DNA from: Alkalimarinus coralli
Lineage (GTDB): Bacteria > Pseudomonadota > Gammaproteobacteria > Pseudomonadales > Oleiphilaceae
Direction of reading: 5' to 3'
Length of the DNA: 64,000 nucleotides
NCBI RefSeq assembly: GCF_023650515.1
Contig: NZ_CP096016.1
Location: 1,822,001-1,886,000, forward strand
Shown: positions 45,245 to 54,924 of the stretch, piece by piece
Layout: each line of letters begins with the position of its first letter
How positions within the stretch are numbered: position 1 is the stretch's first letter
Notes under the pieces: model-generated
Databases searched by the model: none
What the model was told of the DNA's origin: nothing
What the model saw: only the letters and a program-made list of their open reading frames with translations
Position numbers and translations under genes: made by a program

Positions 45245-45931
45245 ATGCAGGATAATCGTTTCCCTGGCGGCCAGCCTCAAGGGATCACTCAAACGCAAAC
45301 AGGCACATCACTGGATAGCAGTGCAGCGTCGGTTTTGAAAAACACCTATATGCTGCTCGGGCTTACCATAGCTTTCTCGGCTGTGGTCGCATTCTTTTCA
45401 ATGAATATGCCTCGCCCACACTTCCTAATCATACTTGCAGGTTTTTATGGGTTATTTTTCCTTACTGCAAAACTTCGTAATAGCCCTTGGGGCATCGTAT
45501 CAACATTCGCTCTAACGGGCTTTATGGGTTATACGTTAGGCCCCCTAATTGGAATGTTCGCAGGTGCCGGCGCAATGGGCATTGTTACTGATGCGCTTGG
45601 CCTTACAGCAATGGTATTTTTCGGCTTATCAGCCTACGCCCTGGTTACCAAAAAAGACTTTAGCTTTTTAAGCGGTTTCTTAATGGCTGGCTTTGTCGTA
45701 TTGATTGGTGCAATGGTGCTTTCGCTGTTTACCGACATCTCGGGGCTGCATTTAGCAATATCCTGTGGCTTTGTGTTGTTTTCTTCTGCTGCAATCCTCT
45801 ATGAGACTGGTAATATTATTCATGGTGGCGAAAGGAACTATGTAATGGCAACGATCGGCCTTTATGTGTCAATTTACAATATCTTCGTCAGCCTACTAAG
45901 TATTCTATCCTCGCTGAGTGGCGACGACTAA
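45245..45931 (+). CDS. yccA: Bax-inhibitor-1/YccA-family membrane protein
   Basis: 228 residues with seven membrane segments. YccA in E. coli interacts with FtsH and modulates membrane-protein degradation. Family marks: NTYMLLGLTIAFSAVVAFFS, the GLTAMVFFGLSAYALVTKKDFSFLSGFLMAGF block, and the conserved C-terminal ILYETGNIIHGGERNYVMATIGLYVSIYNIFVSLLSI. ATG at 45245 is chosen over 45233 because GGAG (45235-45238) sits six bases before it. It precedes the tus genes, a conserved neighbourhood. Confidence 0.93.
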   Translation: MQDNRFPGGQPQGITQTQTGTSLDSSAASVLKNTYMLLGLTIAFSAVVAFFSMNMPRPHFLIILAGFYGLFFLTAKLRNSPWGIVSTFALTGFMGYTLGPLIGMFAGAGAMGIVTDALGLTAMVFFGLSAYALVTKKDFSFLSGFLMAGFVVLIGAMVLSLFTDISGLHLAISCGFVLFSSAAILYETGNIIHGGERNYVMATIGLYVSIYNIFVSLLSILSSLSGDD

Positions 45932-45948
45932 TCAGCATCTAACCAGCA

Positions 45949-45980
45949 GGCTCCGGGAACACTCTGTTGCCGGAGCCTTT
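45949..45980 (+). terminator. terminator after yccA
   Basis: GGCTCCGG and CCGGAGCC form perfect 8-bp arms with a 13-base loop, followed by TTTCAT. It separates yccA from tusD. Confidence 0.75.
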
Positions 45981-46054
45981 CATCTATAATTTATCTCCCA
46001 TCCTCGCTATACTTCACCTAATCAGCCTGTCATATAAAACCAACGCGGCGAAAA

Positions 46055-46447
46055 ATGGAATATTCATTAGTAGTTCTTGGAGACCCACACTCAACAGCTA
46101 GCGCTACGACTGCACTTAATTTCGCCCGCTCGCTATTGAAAGGGGGGCACGATATTTTTCGAGTATTTTTTTATCACGGCGGAGTGCAGTGCGCCAATGA
46201 TCTAACCACCCCAGCTCAAGATGAGGCAAGACTCCCTGATGAATGGGCAGCCCTGAAAAAACAGCACAATATAGATTTAGTCGTCTGCATTGCTGCCGGC
46301 ATTAAGAGAGGTGTGTTAGATCAGTCTGAGGCAGAGCGTCACGAGAAGACTTGCTCAAACTTACATCCGGCTTTCGAGCTGTCAGGCTTGGGACAACTTG
46401 TTGAAGCTACTGAACGCTCTGACCGAATCATTACTTTCGGAGCTTAG
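46055..46447 (+). CDS. tusD: sulfurtransferase TusD
   Basis: 130-residue DsrE-fold subunit of the TusBCD hexamer that passes persulfide sulfur from TusA to TusE for tRNA thiolation. The catalytic C78 is in DLVVCIAAGIKRGVLD, the same position as in E. coli TusD. HGGVQCAND and PAFELSGLGQLVEATERSDRIITFG are family blocks. First of tusD-C-B-E. Confidence 0.95.
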   Translation: MEYSLVVLGDPHSTASATTALNFARSLLKGGHDIFRVFFYHGGVQCANDLTTPAQDEARLPDEWAALKKQHNIDLVVCIAAGIKRGVLDQSEAERHEKTCSNLHPAFELSGLGQLVEATERSDRIITFGA

Positions 46448-46482
46448 GGCTAGCAAGCCATGCCCTTTTGTAGACTAATTAT

Positions 46483-46857
46483 ATGAATTCAAAAAACCAG
46501 GCAAAACAGATACTCGTTACTCTCTCGCAAAGCCCTTATGGCGGAACCCTAGCTCGGGAGGCCATCGATTACTGCCTCGCGGCCGCCGCATTTGAGCAAA
46601 ATGTTCAAGTTCTATTTACTGGCGACGCCGTACTTCAATTGATAAAAGACCAACACCCAGAAGCCATTAAGCAAAAAAACATATCAAAAACGGCTTCCGC
46701 TCTTCCGATCTATGGCATTGAAAACGTTTATGCCGATCAAAACAGTCTGGATCTATACAACCTGAAACCAGAAAACCTTTGCCTACCTGTAACCGTTGTG
46801 TCAACCCGCCAAATAGCTGACCTATTGGCTAACTCAAGCTCAACACTCAACTTTTGA
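46483..46857 (+). CDS. tusC: sulfur relay protein TusC
   Basis: 124-residue DsrF-like subunit of TusBCD. LVTLSQSPYGGTLAREAIDYCLAAAAFEQNVQVLFTGDAVLQL is the family N-terminal half. It has a structural role; the one cysteine near position 27 is not a known catalytic residue. Starts 35 bp after tusD. Confidence 0.93.
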   Translation: MNSKNQAKQILVTLSQSPYGGTLAREAIDYCLAAAAFEQNVQVLFTGDAVLQLIKDQHPEAIKQKNISKTASALPIYGIENVYADQNSLDLYNLKPENLCLPVTVVSTRQIADLLANSSSTLNF

Positions 46858-46865
46858 CCCTCATT

Positions 46866-47174
46866 ATGAAAACGCTGCACATTCTTAACAAATCCCCAAA
46901 GACCCCATTCCCTGCATCCCAATGCGCGCGCTTTATCTCAGAACAGGATTCGGTTCTATTAATTGAGGATGCCGTCTATTATGCACTACCCTCCACCATT
47001 CCCTTACTCTTGAGCACATCACTGCAATCAGAAACCACAGCCATATATGCTCTGAAAGAAGACCTGGAGGCAAGAGGAATCTTGGCATTAGCACACAAGG
47101 GGGTTCAATTGGTATCATATGACGGCTTTGTCGAACTCACAGCATCTCATGACAAATCTACAAGCTGGTACTAG
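46866..47174 (+). CDS. tusB: sulfur relay protein TusB
   Basis: 102-residue DsrH-like subunit, MKTLHILNKSPK at the start, then QDSVLLIEDAVYYAL and YALKEDLEARGI, LVSYDGFVELTASHDKSTSWY at the end. ATG at 46866 gives the normal start; an upstream TTG at 46854 overlaps tusC. Completes the TusBCD complex. Confidence 0.92.
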   Translation: MKTLHILNKSPKTPFPASQCARFISEQDSVLLIEDAVYYALPSTIPLLLSTSLQSETTAIYALKEDLEARGILALAHKGVQLVSYDGFVELTASHDKSTSWY

Positions 47175-47222
47175 CGAACATTGCTCACACTCTTTTAACC
47201 ATAGACCTGCATCGCACGCACA

Positions 47223-47540
47223 ATGACTATAGATATTGACGTTGATAAAGAAGGCTTTTTAAAGAACCTTAACGACTGGACACCAGAGATAGCTACAATA
47301 CTGTCTCAGCAGGAGGGCATAGACTTGACGCCCGAACATTGGGAAATAATATACCTGCTAAGAGACTTCTATTTGAAATATGATATCGCCCCTGCTATGC
47401 GCATTTTAGTCAAAACAGCGAAAGAGACTCTGGGCGACAGCAAAGGAAACAGCATTCATTTATTAAAGTTATTCCCCGGCAGCCCGGCAAAATTAGCAAG
47501 TAAAATTGCCGGGTTACCGAAACCAACTAATTGTTTATAG
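47223..47540 (+). CDS. tusE: TusE/DsrC-family sulfur carrier
   Basis: 105 residues. Receives sulfur from TusD on its penultimate cysteine and delivers it to MnmA. The C-terminus GLPKPTNCL carries C104. The second cysteine of dissimilatory DsrC, about 10 residues earlier, is absent, so this is the TusE type. LRDFYLKYDIAPAMRILVK and GNSIHLLKLFPGSPAKLASKIAGLPKP are canonical. Its client enzyme MnmA is encoded 33 kb away. Confidence 0.95.
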   Translation: MTIDIDVDKEGFLKNLNDWTPEIATILSQQEGIDLTPEHWEIIYLLRDFYLKYDIAPAMRILVKTAKETLGDSKGNSIHLLKLFPGSPAKLASKIAGLPKPTNCL

Positions 47541-47613
47541 TTGTGCAACATAAAGAGAGCAACGTCGCACTAAATTCCCCATTCAACAGATACGCCAGAC
47601 TACTAAAGAGCCT

Positions 47614-48624
47614 ATGACCACAAATAAAGCTAAGCCTTATGAAGAACATCCCTTTGCAGAATACGTTCGCATACTGGGAAAAGGAAAGAAAGGAAGCCGC
47701 TCACTAACAGAGCAAGAAGCATTCTCTGCAATGTCCATGATTCTCGATAACAAAGTCGAAGATTTACAGCTTGGGGCATTTCTAATGCTGTTAAGGGTGA
47801 AAGAAGAATCGCCTGAAGAGTTGAGCGGGTTTGTAAAAGCTGCAAAAACTAAAATTGATGCACCAGACGATCTTTCAGTCGATCTTGACTGGTCATCATA
47901 CGCTGGTAAGCGCCGCCACCCTTCTTGGTACCTGTTTTCCGCCCTCTGCCTTGCGGAGCATGGCATGAAGGTATTTATGCACGGAGCCAGCGGCCATACG
48001 GCAGACCGCATGTATACCGAAGACGTACTAACTGACCTTGGGCTACCGGTATCTGGAAACTGGACTTCAGCAGCCAAGACAATCAGTGAGTCAAACTTCT
48101 ACTATATGCCGTTAGCCACGCTGCTACCAAGAATGAACGAAATGATTAACATGAGACCAATATTGGGCCTTCGCTCTCCTGTTCATTCTCTATCTCGCTT
48201 GATAAACCCACTAAACGCCAACACCGTCTTGCAAGGCATTTTTCACCCCGCTTATAGCACTATGCACCAGGAAGCAGGTCAACTCCTGGGCTACAAGAAC
48301 ATAGCCGTAATCAAGGGGGAAGGCGGAGAAATTGAAAGAAACCCAGACAACGCTTTGGAACTACTATCGTCCGGCGACCAAGGTCTAAGCAGAGAAGTCT
48401 GGCCAAAAATGTTTGAGAAACGACACGTCAAAGCAGAACAGATGTCAGTTGACTACATGAAGAACGTATGGAGAGGCGATCAACAAGATGAGTATGCTGA
48501 GGGCGCCATCATTGGAACAATGGCCATAGCTCTAAAAGTCACTGGGCGAGCAAAAGACCAGCATGAAGCCTTTTTGCAAGCAAATCAACAATGGGCAAAA
48601 CGAAACAAAGAGCGCTTTATTTAA
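47614..48624 (+). CDS. ybiB: YbiB-like glycosyltransferase-family (TrpD2) protein
   Basis: 336 residues related in fold to anthranilate phosphoribosyltransferase (TrpD). E. coli YbiB (TrpD2) binds nucleic acids and has no proven transferase activity. The N-terminal helical domain RSLTEQEAFSAMSMILDNKVEDLQLGAFLMLLRVKEESPEELSGF is TrpD-like; the usual G-T-G-G-D motif is replaced by HGASGHTADR. FHPAYSTMHQEAGQLLGYKNIAVIKGEGGEIERNPD is typical of YbiB. Follows tusE as in Pseudomonas and related groups. Confidence 0.88.
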   Translation: MTTNKAKPYEEHPFAEYVRILGKGKKGSRSLTEQEAFSAMSMILDNKVEDLQLGAFLMLLRVKEESPEELSGFVKAAKTKIDAPDDLSVDLDWSSYAGKRRHPSWYLFSALCLAEHGMKVFMHGASGHTADRMYTEDVLTDLGLPVSGNWTSAAKTISESNFYYMPLATLLPRMNEMINMRPILGLRSPVHSLSRLINPLNANTVLQGIFHPAYSTMHQEAGQLLGYKNIAVIKGEGGEIERNPDNALELLSSGDQGLSREVWPKMFEKRHVKAEQMSVDYMKNVWRGDQQDEYAEGAIIGTMAIALKVTGRAKDQHEAFLQANQQWAKRNKERFI

Positions 48625-48634
48625 GACGCACCAT

Positions 48635-48693
48635 GGGTATGAGCAGGCACTCGGGAAGTTTGCTGCTCATACCCCATCCTGTTCATACCCCAT
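48635..48693 (+). terminator. hairpin and 11-bp direct repeat after ybiB
   Basis: GGGTATGAGCAG (48635-48646) and CTGCTCATACCC (48663-48674) form perfect 12-bp arms with a 16-base loop, 11 bp after ybiB. TCATACCCCAT then recurs at 48667-48677 and 48683-48693. It lies between converging ybiB and the DUF445 gene; no T-run, so it may be a mixed terminator or a remnant repeat. Confidence 0.5.
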
Positions 48694-48706
48694 TACGACA
48701 AACGCC

Positions 48707-49933
48707 TCAGGAAAACATTAGCATCCACTGCACAACCCCTGTTAAAGCACCCAAAACCCCACCTATGAGCATTAACTGAAACTCCTCTTCCTGAAACGCT
48801 GGCCTAAGCACATCCTGAAACTCTGCTGGCGATAATGCTCTCATGCGATCCGACATCACGGCAGCAACAACACCGGAACGGCTTTTATTAAAGGATTCAT
48901 CATGAAATGGCTCTACCGATACTTGTACTGCCTTATCATTCAAGGCGCGCTTAAGTTCAACATAGCCAGATGCCCCCACAGTCAGCTGGGCAACGACTTT
49001 CAGAATTCCGGCCTGATCCAGCATCGGCCTGATATGTTTTTGTATGATCGCTCTCGTTCTATCAGCATGACGACCAAACACCATGGTATGCGCTGCGCGT
49101 TCTACCGTTATTAGCTCTTCCGCCAACAACCGGCTCCAGACATCAGACACTTCATCTTGGCGCTTTAAGAACAAACCCTGCACGTTAAACCCAAAAAAAG
49201 AGCGCGGGTACAAAGGCCTGAAAATAACATTAAGTGCTAACCAATTCGTTGCAAAACCGACAACAAAGCCAAATAAAGGCAGCATCCAAAACTCACTATT
49301 CTGAAGCCAGATTGGAATTTGCACTAAACCAAAAAGCAATCCAAAAAGCAGGCCACTCTTAACAATAAAACTGAACTCCCTGCCCCCAACTTCTTGAAAT
49401 ATGCGGACCATTAAGCCCGGATTTTTCTTCAACTCCTCAACGAACAACTCTTTGACATCAATAAGAGAACTTAACTCTGAGCCAAACTCAGCGACCAGCC
49501 CTTCTATACGCCGGGGTATCTGATTGTGTGCCCACTGGTAGACTTTTCTTTTAACCGTATATGGAAGGTTGTCCCAAAGCACCGCCTGGCGCTCATACAT
49601 AATCTCATCAATATACTCCTCTATACGCGGCTCTATTTGCGAGATAATATGCTTAGTGATCTTTTCGGGTTCCAGTTTTCGGAATACGTCATCCATATTC
49701 CCGAAGCGGTTGATAGTTCGCTCAACAACAACAGACGCCATCTTTTCAGCTTTCCGAGGAATAACCCCCTGCCACCCTAATATAGGAGACACACCTTGAA
49801 AGTGGAGTGGATAAAAAGTCATTTTGATTGCTAACCAATTGGTTGCCCAACCGATCAACGCTGCCATAAAAGGAAGACTGGCGTACGTCATCCAGCCAGC
49901 ATCTTCGAAGAGTTGTGAGAGTTGCAGTTCCAT
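48707..49933 (-). CDS. DUF445-family membrane protein
   Basis: 408 residues of DUF445 (YheB-like). It starts with a membrane helix containing FMAALIGWATNWLAIKMTFYPL, repeats that motif in the middle (LFGFVVGFATNWLALNVIFRPLYP) and ends in a hydrophobic GGVLGALTGVVQWML. Between lie amphipathic helical stretches (EPEKITKHIISQIEPRIEEYIDEIMYERQAVLWDNL). The duplicated ATNWLA motif is a family mark. Function unknown. Its upstream region holds a striking inverted repeat (49996-50040). Confidence 0.88.
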   Translation of the reverse strand: MELQLSQLFEDAGWMTYASLPFMAALIGWATNWLAIKMTFYPLHFQGVSPILGWQGVIPRKAEKMASVVVERTINRFGNMDDVFRKLEPEKITKHIISQIEPRIEEYIDEIMYERQAVLWDNLPYTVKRKVYQWAHNQIPRRIEGLVAEFGSELSSLIDVKELFVEELKKNPGLMVRIFQEVGGREFSFIVKSGLLFGLLFGLVQIPIWLQNSEFWMLPLFGFVVGFATNWLALNVIFRPLYPRSFFGFNVQGLFLKRQDEVSDVWSRLLAEELITVERAAHTMVFGRHADRTRAIIQKHIRPMLDQAGILKVVAQLTVGASGYVELKRALNDKAVQVSVEPFHDESFNKSRSGVVAAVMSDRMRALSPAEFQDVLRPAFQEEEFQLMLIGGVLGALTGVVQWMLMFS

Positions 49934-49995
49934 TTAGCCTACATTCAGAATTAATTTGCTACCGATTGTAAACGAAATTAAACGCAATAACTGTT

Positions 49996-50040
49996 CTATT
50001 GTACAAAATCAGAATGATAAGGGTTATTTTTGTACAATAG
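49996..50040. promoter_or_regulatory. 13-bp inverted repeat with paired TTGTACAA boxes
   Basis: CTATTGTACAAAA (49996-50008) and TTTTGTACAATAG (50028-50040) are perfect reverse complements with a 19-bp centre. Each arm contains the 8-bp palindrome TTGTACAA. It lies 63-107 bp upstream of the DUF445 gene and downstream of nfuA, so it may be a dimeric operator for the DUF445 promoter or a 3' hairpin of nfuA. The sequence is certain; the role is inferred. Confidence 0.6.
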
Positions 50041-50143
50041 ATCACAAAATAATGGACCTACTAGCCTACTATCAACCCATTATTTTTAACGTTTGGAAGG
50101 CGACGCGCAATTAATTGAGCACTCGCATCAAAAAGAATGAAAA

Positions 50144-50725
50144 CTACTGAAAATAGGCGTTATCAGTAACTGTATGATCGGTAACATCCCTCACACCACC
50201 AAGCTCAGGTATTCGCTCTTTTAAGGTTTTTTCTACACCTTCTTTTAGCGTGATGCTAACAGCACTGCAGCCCTGACAGCCTCCACCAAATTTTAGAACA
50301 GCAACATTACCTTCAACAATCTCCACCAACGAGACATCCCCGCCGTGCGCGGCCAAACCAGGATTTATCTCTGTCACCAGATAGTACGTAACCCTTTCAT
50401 CAAGCGGCGAGTCATCACTTACTTTTGGCACTTTTGCATTCGGTGCCTTTATCGTAAGCTGCCCTCCCATTTTATCAGCAGCGTAGTCGACCAATGCATC
50501 CTCAAGAAACGGTAAACTTTTTTGCTCCAGATACAACACGAAACTCTTGAGCTGTATCTTTTCATCATCAACAACAATCTCATCAGGCTTACAATAGGCC
50601 AAGCAGGTTTCAGCCATTTTCGTTCCTGGCTGAGTTACAAACATTCTAACACCCATATCACTAGTATCCTGCTTATCAAGAAGCGTTTTTAGATAATCTT
50701 GAGCAGACTCTGTAACCGTGACCAT
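50144..50725 (-). CDS. nfuA: Fe-S biogenesis protein NfuA
   Basis: 193 residues. Delivers [4Fe-4S] clusters to apoproteins, important under oxidative or iron stress. The N-terminal half is a degenerate A-type (HesB-like) domain; the C-terminal Nfu domain has the cluster-binding C150-x-x-C153 in [22 protein letters not shown], and [16 protein letters not shown]. Length matches NfuA of E. coli (191). Stand-alone, close to the DUF445 gene but separated by the inverted repeat. Confidence 0.95.
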   Translation of the reverse strand: MVTVTESAQDYLKTLLDKQDTSDMGVRMFVTQPGTKMAETCLAYCKPDEIVVDDEKIQLKSFVLYLEQKSLPFLEDALVDYAADKMGGQLTIKAPNAKVPKVSDDSPLDERVTYYLVTEINPGLAAHGGDVSLVEIVEGNVAVLKFGGGCQGCSAVSITLKEGVEKTLKERIPELGGVRDVTDHTVTDNAYFQ

Positions 50726-51005
50726 TAATTCACCACTAATATTGCGAAAATTGATTTACCACTATTTTACGGTATATTTCTGCATTGTAGAAGACCTAGT
50801 ATTTTAGTTGGTTTTATTTCTGTGCTCCTGCCTTTAGTGATATATCGCATAAAATGAGCTGTGCGCAGCCACATCAATAAAGACTAGCCCTATTCTATTT
50901 GCTATAGTAGCCGCCGTTTCTTTGAATGCCTGCAATGCTATTGAATGCCGCGAGATTCATTAACACCCACTACAACATAATGAACACAGAAGGTTAGCCT
51001 AAGCC
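50726..51005 (+). promoter_or_regulatory. metH upstream region
   Basis: 280 bp. TATAGT at 50903-50908 may be a -10 box. The 9-mer TTGAATGCC is directly repeated at 50922-50930 and 50941-50949 (19-bp period) just before metH. I do not see a cobalamin riboswitch box or an SAH riboswitch core here. Confidence 0.35.
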
Positions 51006-54000
51006 ATGACTGATCGCCAAAACAGAATTGAACAGCTATACGAAACCCTGAAAGACCGTATTCTAATTCTAGATGGCGCAATGGGAACCATGATCCAGGG
51101 CTATAAGCTATCAGAACAGGACTACCGTGGTGAACGCTTTGCAGAGCACCCTTGTGATGTTAAGGGTAACAACGATCTTCTGAGTATCACCCAACCAGAT
51201 ATTATTAAAGAAATTCACAATCAATACCTGGAAGCGGGTGCCGATATCCTGGGTACCAATACGTTTAATTCAACAGTGGTGTCCCAAGCCGATTACAACA
51301 TGGAAGAGCTTGTTTACGAGCTTAACTTTGAATCTGCCAAACTAGCGCGGGAAGTCGCAGACTTAAAAACGTTGGAAACCCCGAATAAACCACGTTTTGT
51401 TGCAGGAGCGGTAGGCCCTACATCCAGAACGGCGTCAATTTCCCCCGATGTTAATAACCCGGGTTATCGTAACGTTACCTTTCAGGAACTCGTTGACAAC
51501 TACTACCTTGCAGTTAAAGCACTTAGCGAGGGTGGCGTTGATATCATCATAATCGAGACAATATTCGACACACTTAACTCAAAAGCAGCTATTTACGCAA
51601 CGCAACAATACTTTATTGATAGCGGAACAACACTGCCCATCATGATATCTGGCACCATTACAGATGCCTCCGGTAGAACATTGTCAGGGCAGACTGCGGA
51701 GGCATTCTGGCTCTCTGTTTCTCATGCCAACCCCCTCAGTGTGGGGCTTAACTGTGCACTGGGTGCTGATGCACTTCGGCCATATGTTGAAGAGTTATCC
51801 AACAAGTCCAACGTCTTGATAAGTGCCTACCCCAACGCAGGACTACCTAACGAATTTGGTGAGTACGACCAAACGCCCGAAGAAATGGCTGAAATCGTTA
51901 AGTCCTTTGCTGAAGATGGTTTTGTGAACTTCATTGGCGGGTGCTGCGGCTCCTCTCCTGAGCACATTAAGGCTATTGCCGACGCCGTCGCACCTTTCAG
52001 CCCTCATAAGATTCCTGAAGCTAAACCCGCACTTAAACTATCAGGCCTCGAAGCATTCACTTTTGACGAGAACTCCCTTTTTATCAATGTCGGTGAACGT
52101 ACCAACGTAACGGGCTCTGCCAAGTTCCTGCGACTTATCAAAGAGGAACATTTTGAAGAGGCGCTGGATGTCGCAAGACAGCAGGTTGAAAATGGCGCTC
52201 AGGTGATCGATATCAATATGGATGAGGGCATGCTCGAATCCAAAGAGGCAATGAATAAGTTTCTTAAGCTCATCGCTTCAGAGCCAGACATTTCAAGAGT
52301 GCCAATAATGGTTGACTCGTCAAAGTGGGATGTAATCGAAGAAGGCTTGCGCTGCATCCAGGGCAAATCAGTCGTAAACTCTATAAGCTTAAAAGAGGGT
52401 GAAGAAGAGTTTATTGAAAAAGCAAAATCATGCATGAGGTATGGCGCTGCCGCTGTTGTCATGGCATTTGATGAGGAGGGTCAGGCTGACACTCTCGAGC
52501 GGAAAATTGAAATTTGCAAGCGATCCTACGAAGTATTGACGGGCATTGGTTTTCCTCCACAGGATATCATCTTCGACCCAAATATATTTGCGGTAGCAAC
52601 GGGCATTGAAGAGCATTCCAACTATGCAGTTGACTTCATCGAGGCAACTCGCTGGATTAAGCAAAACCTTCCTTACGCCAGTATCTCTGGTGGCGTCAGC
52701 AACGTTTCGTTTTCTTTTAGAGGCAACAACGCAGTTAGAGAAGCCATACACTCTGTATTTCTATATCACGCGATAAAAGCAGGCATGAATATGGGGATCG
52801 TCAACCCCGGCCAACTTGTTATTTACGATGATATTGACCCTGAATTAAAAGAGCGCGTTGAAGATGTTATTTTAAACCGCCGGGATGACTCCACAGATCG
52901 ACTTCTGGAGATTGCCGATAACTTCAGAGGTGATGGAGCACAAAAACAACAGGAAGACCTCGCGTGGCGAGAGCTCCCCGTTAGCAAGCGACTGGAACAT
53001 GCATTAGTTAAAGGCATCACGACGTTTATCGTTGAAGACACCGAGGCTGCAAGACTAGAGGCATCCAAGCCTATAGACGTTATCGAAGGCCCCCTCATGG
53101 ACGGAATGAACGTGGTAGGCGACTTATTTGGCGAAGGTAAGATGTTCCTTCCTCAAGTCGTTAAAAGCGCACGCGTAATGAAACAAGCGGTCGCCCACCT
53201 ACTACCATTCATAGAAGCAGAGAAAGGTGAAAAGACACAAGCCAAAGGTAAGATCCTGATGGCGACAGTCAAAGGCGATGTTCATGACATCGGAAAAAAT
53301 ATCGTCGGCGTGGTACTTCAATGCAACAATTTTGAAGTCATAGACCTTGGCGTAATGGTGCCCTGTGAAACCATACTTAAACGCGCCAAAGAAGAAAACG
53401 TAGATATCATTGGCCTAAGCGGACTAATAACGCCATCACTCGATGAAATGGTGCATGTAGCCAAAGAGATGCAGCGGGAAGGTTTTGAGATACCTCTGAT
53501 GATTGGTGGAGCAACCACATCAAAGGCGCATGCAGCGGTTAAAATCGAACCTCAATTCAAAAATGACATCGCCATCTATGTTTCTGATGCATCTCGAAGT
53601 GTTGCCGTATCTACATCCCTGCTAAGCGACACGATGAAGCCTGACTTTGTAAACGGCATCCGAGAAGAGTATGAAGGCGTTCGAGAGCGTAGGAAAAACC
53701 GAGCGGCCAAAACACCGTTATTAACATACAAGGAATCCATTAATCGCGGCTTCCGGACTGACTGGGAGAGCTATCAGCCACCTGTACCTACGTTTACCGG
53801 CCTGAAAACCTTTGTCGACTACCCTATTGAAGAGCTCATCGACTACATCGACTGGACACCATTCTTTATTTCGTGGGATTTGGCCGGTAAGTACCCAAAA
53901 ATACTAAACGATAAAAAAGTAGGTGAAGCAGCAACTAGCCTCTTTAATGACGCACAGACAATGCTTAAAAAGATGGTTCAGGAGAAGCTTATTGCAGCTA

Positions 54001-54704
54001 GAGCAGTGATCGGCTTTTGGCCCGCAAATACCGTCAACTCTGACTCAATTGAGCTATATGAAGATGAGTCCCGAACAAAGTGCTTTCAAACCCTGCACCA
54101 CCTAAGACAGCAAACGGACAAAGCGACGGATAAACCGAACTACTCACTTGCCGACTTTATAGCCCCAAAGGAAAGCGGCAAAAAAGATTACATCGGCGGT
54201 TTTGTAGTGACTGCAGGCCTTGGCGCAGAAGAGCTCGCAAAACAATACGAGGATAAGCAGGACGACTACAACAGCATAATGGTCAAAGCACTCGCAGACC
54301 GGCTTGCAGAAGCTTTTGCAGAAAGAATGCATGAACGGGTAAGAAAAGAGTTCTGGGGTTACGCTCAACAGGAATCACTGGATAATCAAGAGCTGATTAA
54401 AGAACGCTACAAAGGCATACGCCCTGCTCCAGGCTATCCTGCTTGCCCTGAGCACACAGAAAAAGGCTCACTATTTAAAATTCTGGATGCAACAAACAAC
54501 AGTGGCGTTGAACTTACCGAGCACTTTGCAATGATGCCTGCAGCATCTGTCAGCGGGTTCTACTACTCTCACCCGGAATCCAAGTATTTTGCAGTCGGTA
54601 GAGTCAACAGAGATCAAGTTGCTTCATATGCCGAGCGCAAAAACATGTCACTCAAAGAAACTGAGCGTTGGTTATCACCCAACCTGGGCTATGAGGCTGA
54701 CTAA
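51006..54704 (+). CDS. metH: cobalamin-dependent methionine synthase
   Basis: Transfers a methyl group from methyltetrahydrofolate via cobalamin to homocysteine. 1232 residues with the full module order: homocysteine domain (about 1-330) with zinc cysteines in [16 protein letters not shown]; folate domain (about 355-620) with [17 protein letters not shown]12 domain (about 650-900) with [13 protein letters not shown], where H760 is the lower axial ligand of cobalamin, and [15 protein letters not shown]-terminal SAM-binding reactivation domain with [14 protein letters not shown] and [18 protein letters not shown]. Needs external cobalamin or a synthesis pathway not seen here. Sulfur supply genes follow downstream. 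Confidence 0.98.
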   Translation: MTDRQNRIEQLYETLKDRILILDGAMGTMIQGYKLSEQDYRGERFAEHPCDVKGNNDLLSITQPDIIKEIHNQYLEAGADILGTNTFNSTVVSQADYNMEELVYELNFESAKLAREVADLKTLETPNKPRFVAGAVGPTSRTASISPDVNNPGYRNVTFQELVDNYYLAVKALSEGGVDIIIIETIFDTLNSKAAIYATQQYFIDSGTTLPIMISGTITDASGRTLSGQTAEAFWLSVSHANPLSVGLNCALGADALRPYVEELSNKSNVLISAYPNAGLPNEFGEYDQTPEEMAEIVKSFAEDGFVNFIGGCCGSSPEHIKAIADAVAPFSPHKIPEAKPALKLSGLEAFTFDENSLFINVGERTNVTGSAKFLRLIKEEHFEEALDVARQQVENGAQVIDINMDEGMLESKEAMNKFLKLIASEPDISRVPIMVDSSKWDVIEEGLRCIQGKSVVNSISLKEGEEEFIEKAKSCMRYGAAAVVMAFDEEGQADTLERKIEICKRSYEVLTGIGFPPQDIIFDPNIFAVATGIEEHSNYAVDFIEATRWIKQNLPYASISGGVSNVSFSFRGNNAVREAIHSVFLYHAIKAGMNMGIVNPGQLVIYDDIDPELKERVEDVILNRRDDSTDRLLEIADNFRGDGAQKQQEDLAWRELPVSKRLEHALVKGITTFIVEDTEAARLEASKPIDVIEGPLMDGMNVVGDLFGEGKMFLPQVVKSARVMKQAVAHLLPFIEAEKGEKTQAKGKILMATVKGDVHDIGKNIVGVVLQCNNFEVIDLGVMVPCETILKRAKEENVDIIGLSGLITPSLDEMVHVAKEMQREGFEIPLMIGGATTSKAHAAVKIEPQFKNDIAIYVSDASRSVAVSTSLLSDTMKPDFVNGIREEYEGVRERRKNRAAKTPLLTYKESINRGFRTDWESYQPPVPTFTGLKTFVDYPIEELIDYIDWTPFFISWDLAGKYPKILNDKKVGEAATSLFNDAQTMLKKMVQEKLIAARAVIGFWPANTVNSDSIELYEDESRTKCFQTLHHLRQQTDKATDKPNYSLADFIAPKESGKKDYIGGFVVTAGLGAEELAKQYEDKQDDYNSIMVKALADRLAEAFAERMHERVRKEFWGYAQQESLDNQELIKERYKGIRPAPGYPACPEHTEKGSLFKILDATNNSGVELTEHFAMMPAASVSGFYYSHPESKYFAVGRVNRDQVASYAERKNMSLKETERWLSPNLGYEAD

Positions 54705-54733
54705 TAAACACACTTCGCATAAACGCTTATAAA

Positions 54734-54785
54734 CCTGCCATCAGGGATTTTCAACCTGATCGGCAGGCCACCTTTTATTCTTTTT
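54734..54785 (+). terminator. terminator after metH
   Basis: CCTGCC and GGCAGG enclose ATCAGG and CCTGAT with one bulged C, giving a long stem, followed by CCACCTTTTATTCTTTTTC. Confidence 0.8.
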
Positions 54786-54924
54786 CATTCTTAATATATT
54801 AATAAATAATCATTTTAAGAATAAGGGTAAACTGGTATCTTTACCCTCTTAAAATTGGCCATTTTAAACTCAAAATGGCCAACAAGGATTTCTGCTCAGT
54901 AACTGAATAGGCTATATCATCACA

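Noticed and set aside
50726-51005. Possible cobalamin or SAH riboswitch before metH.
   Set aside because: No B12-box-like sequence or SAH-core pairing could be found; only a 9-bp direct repeat is visible.
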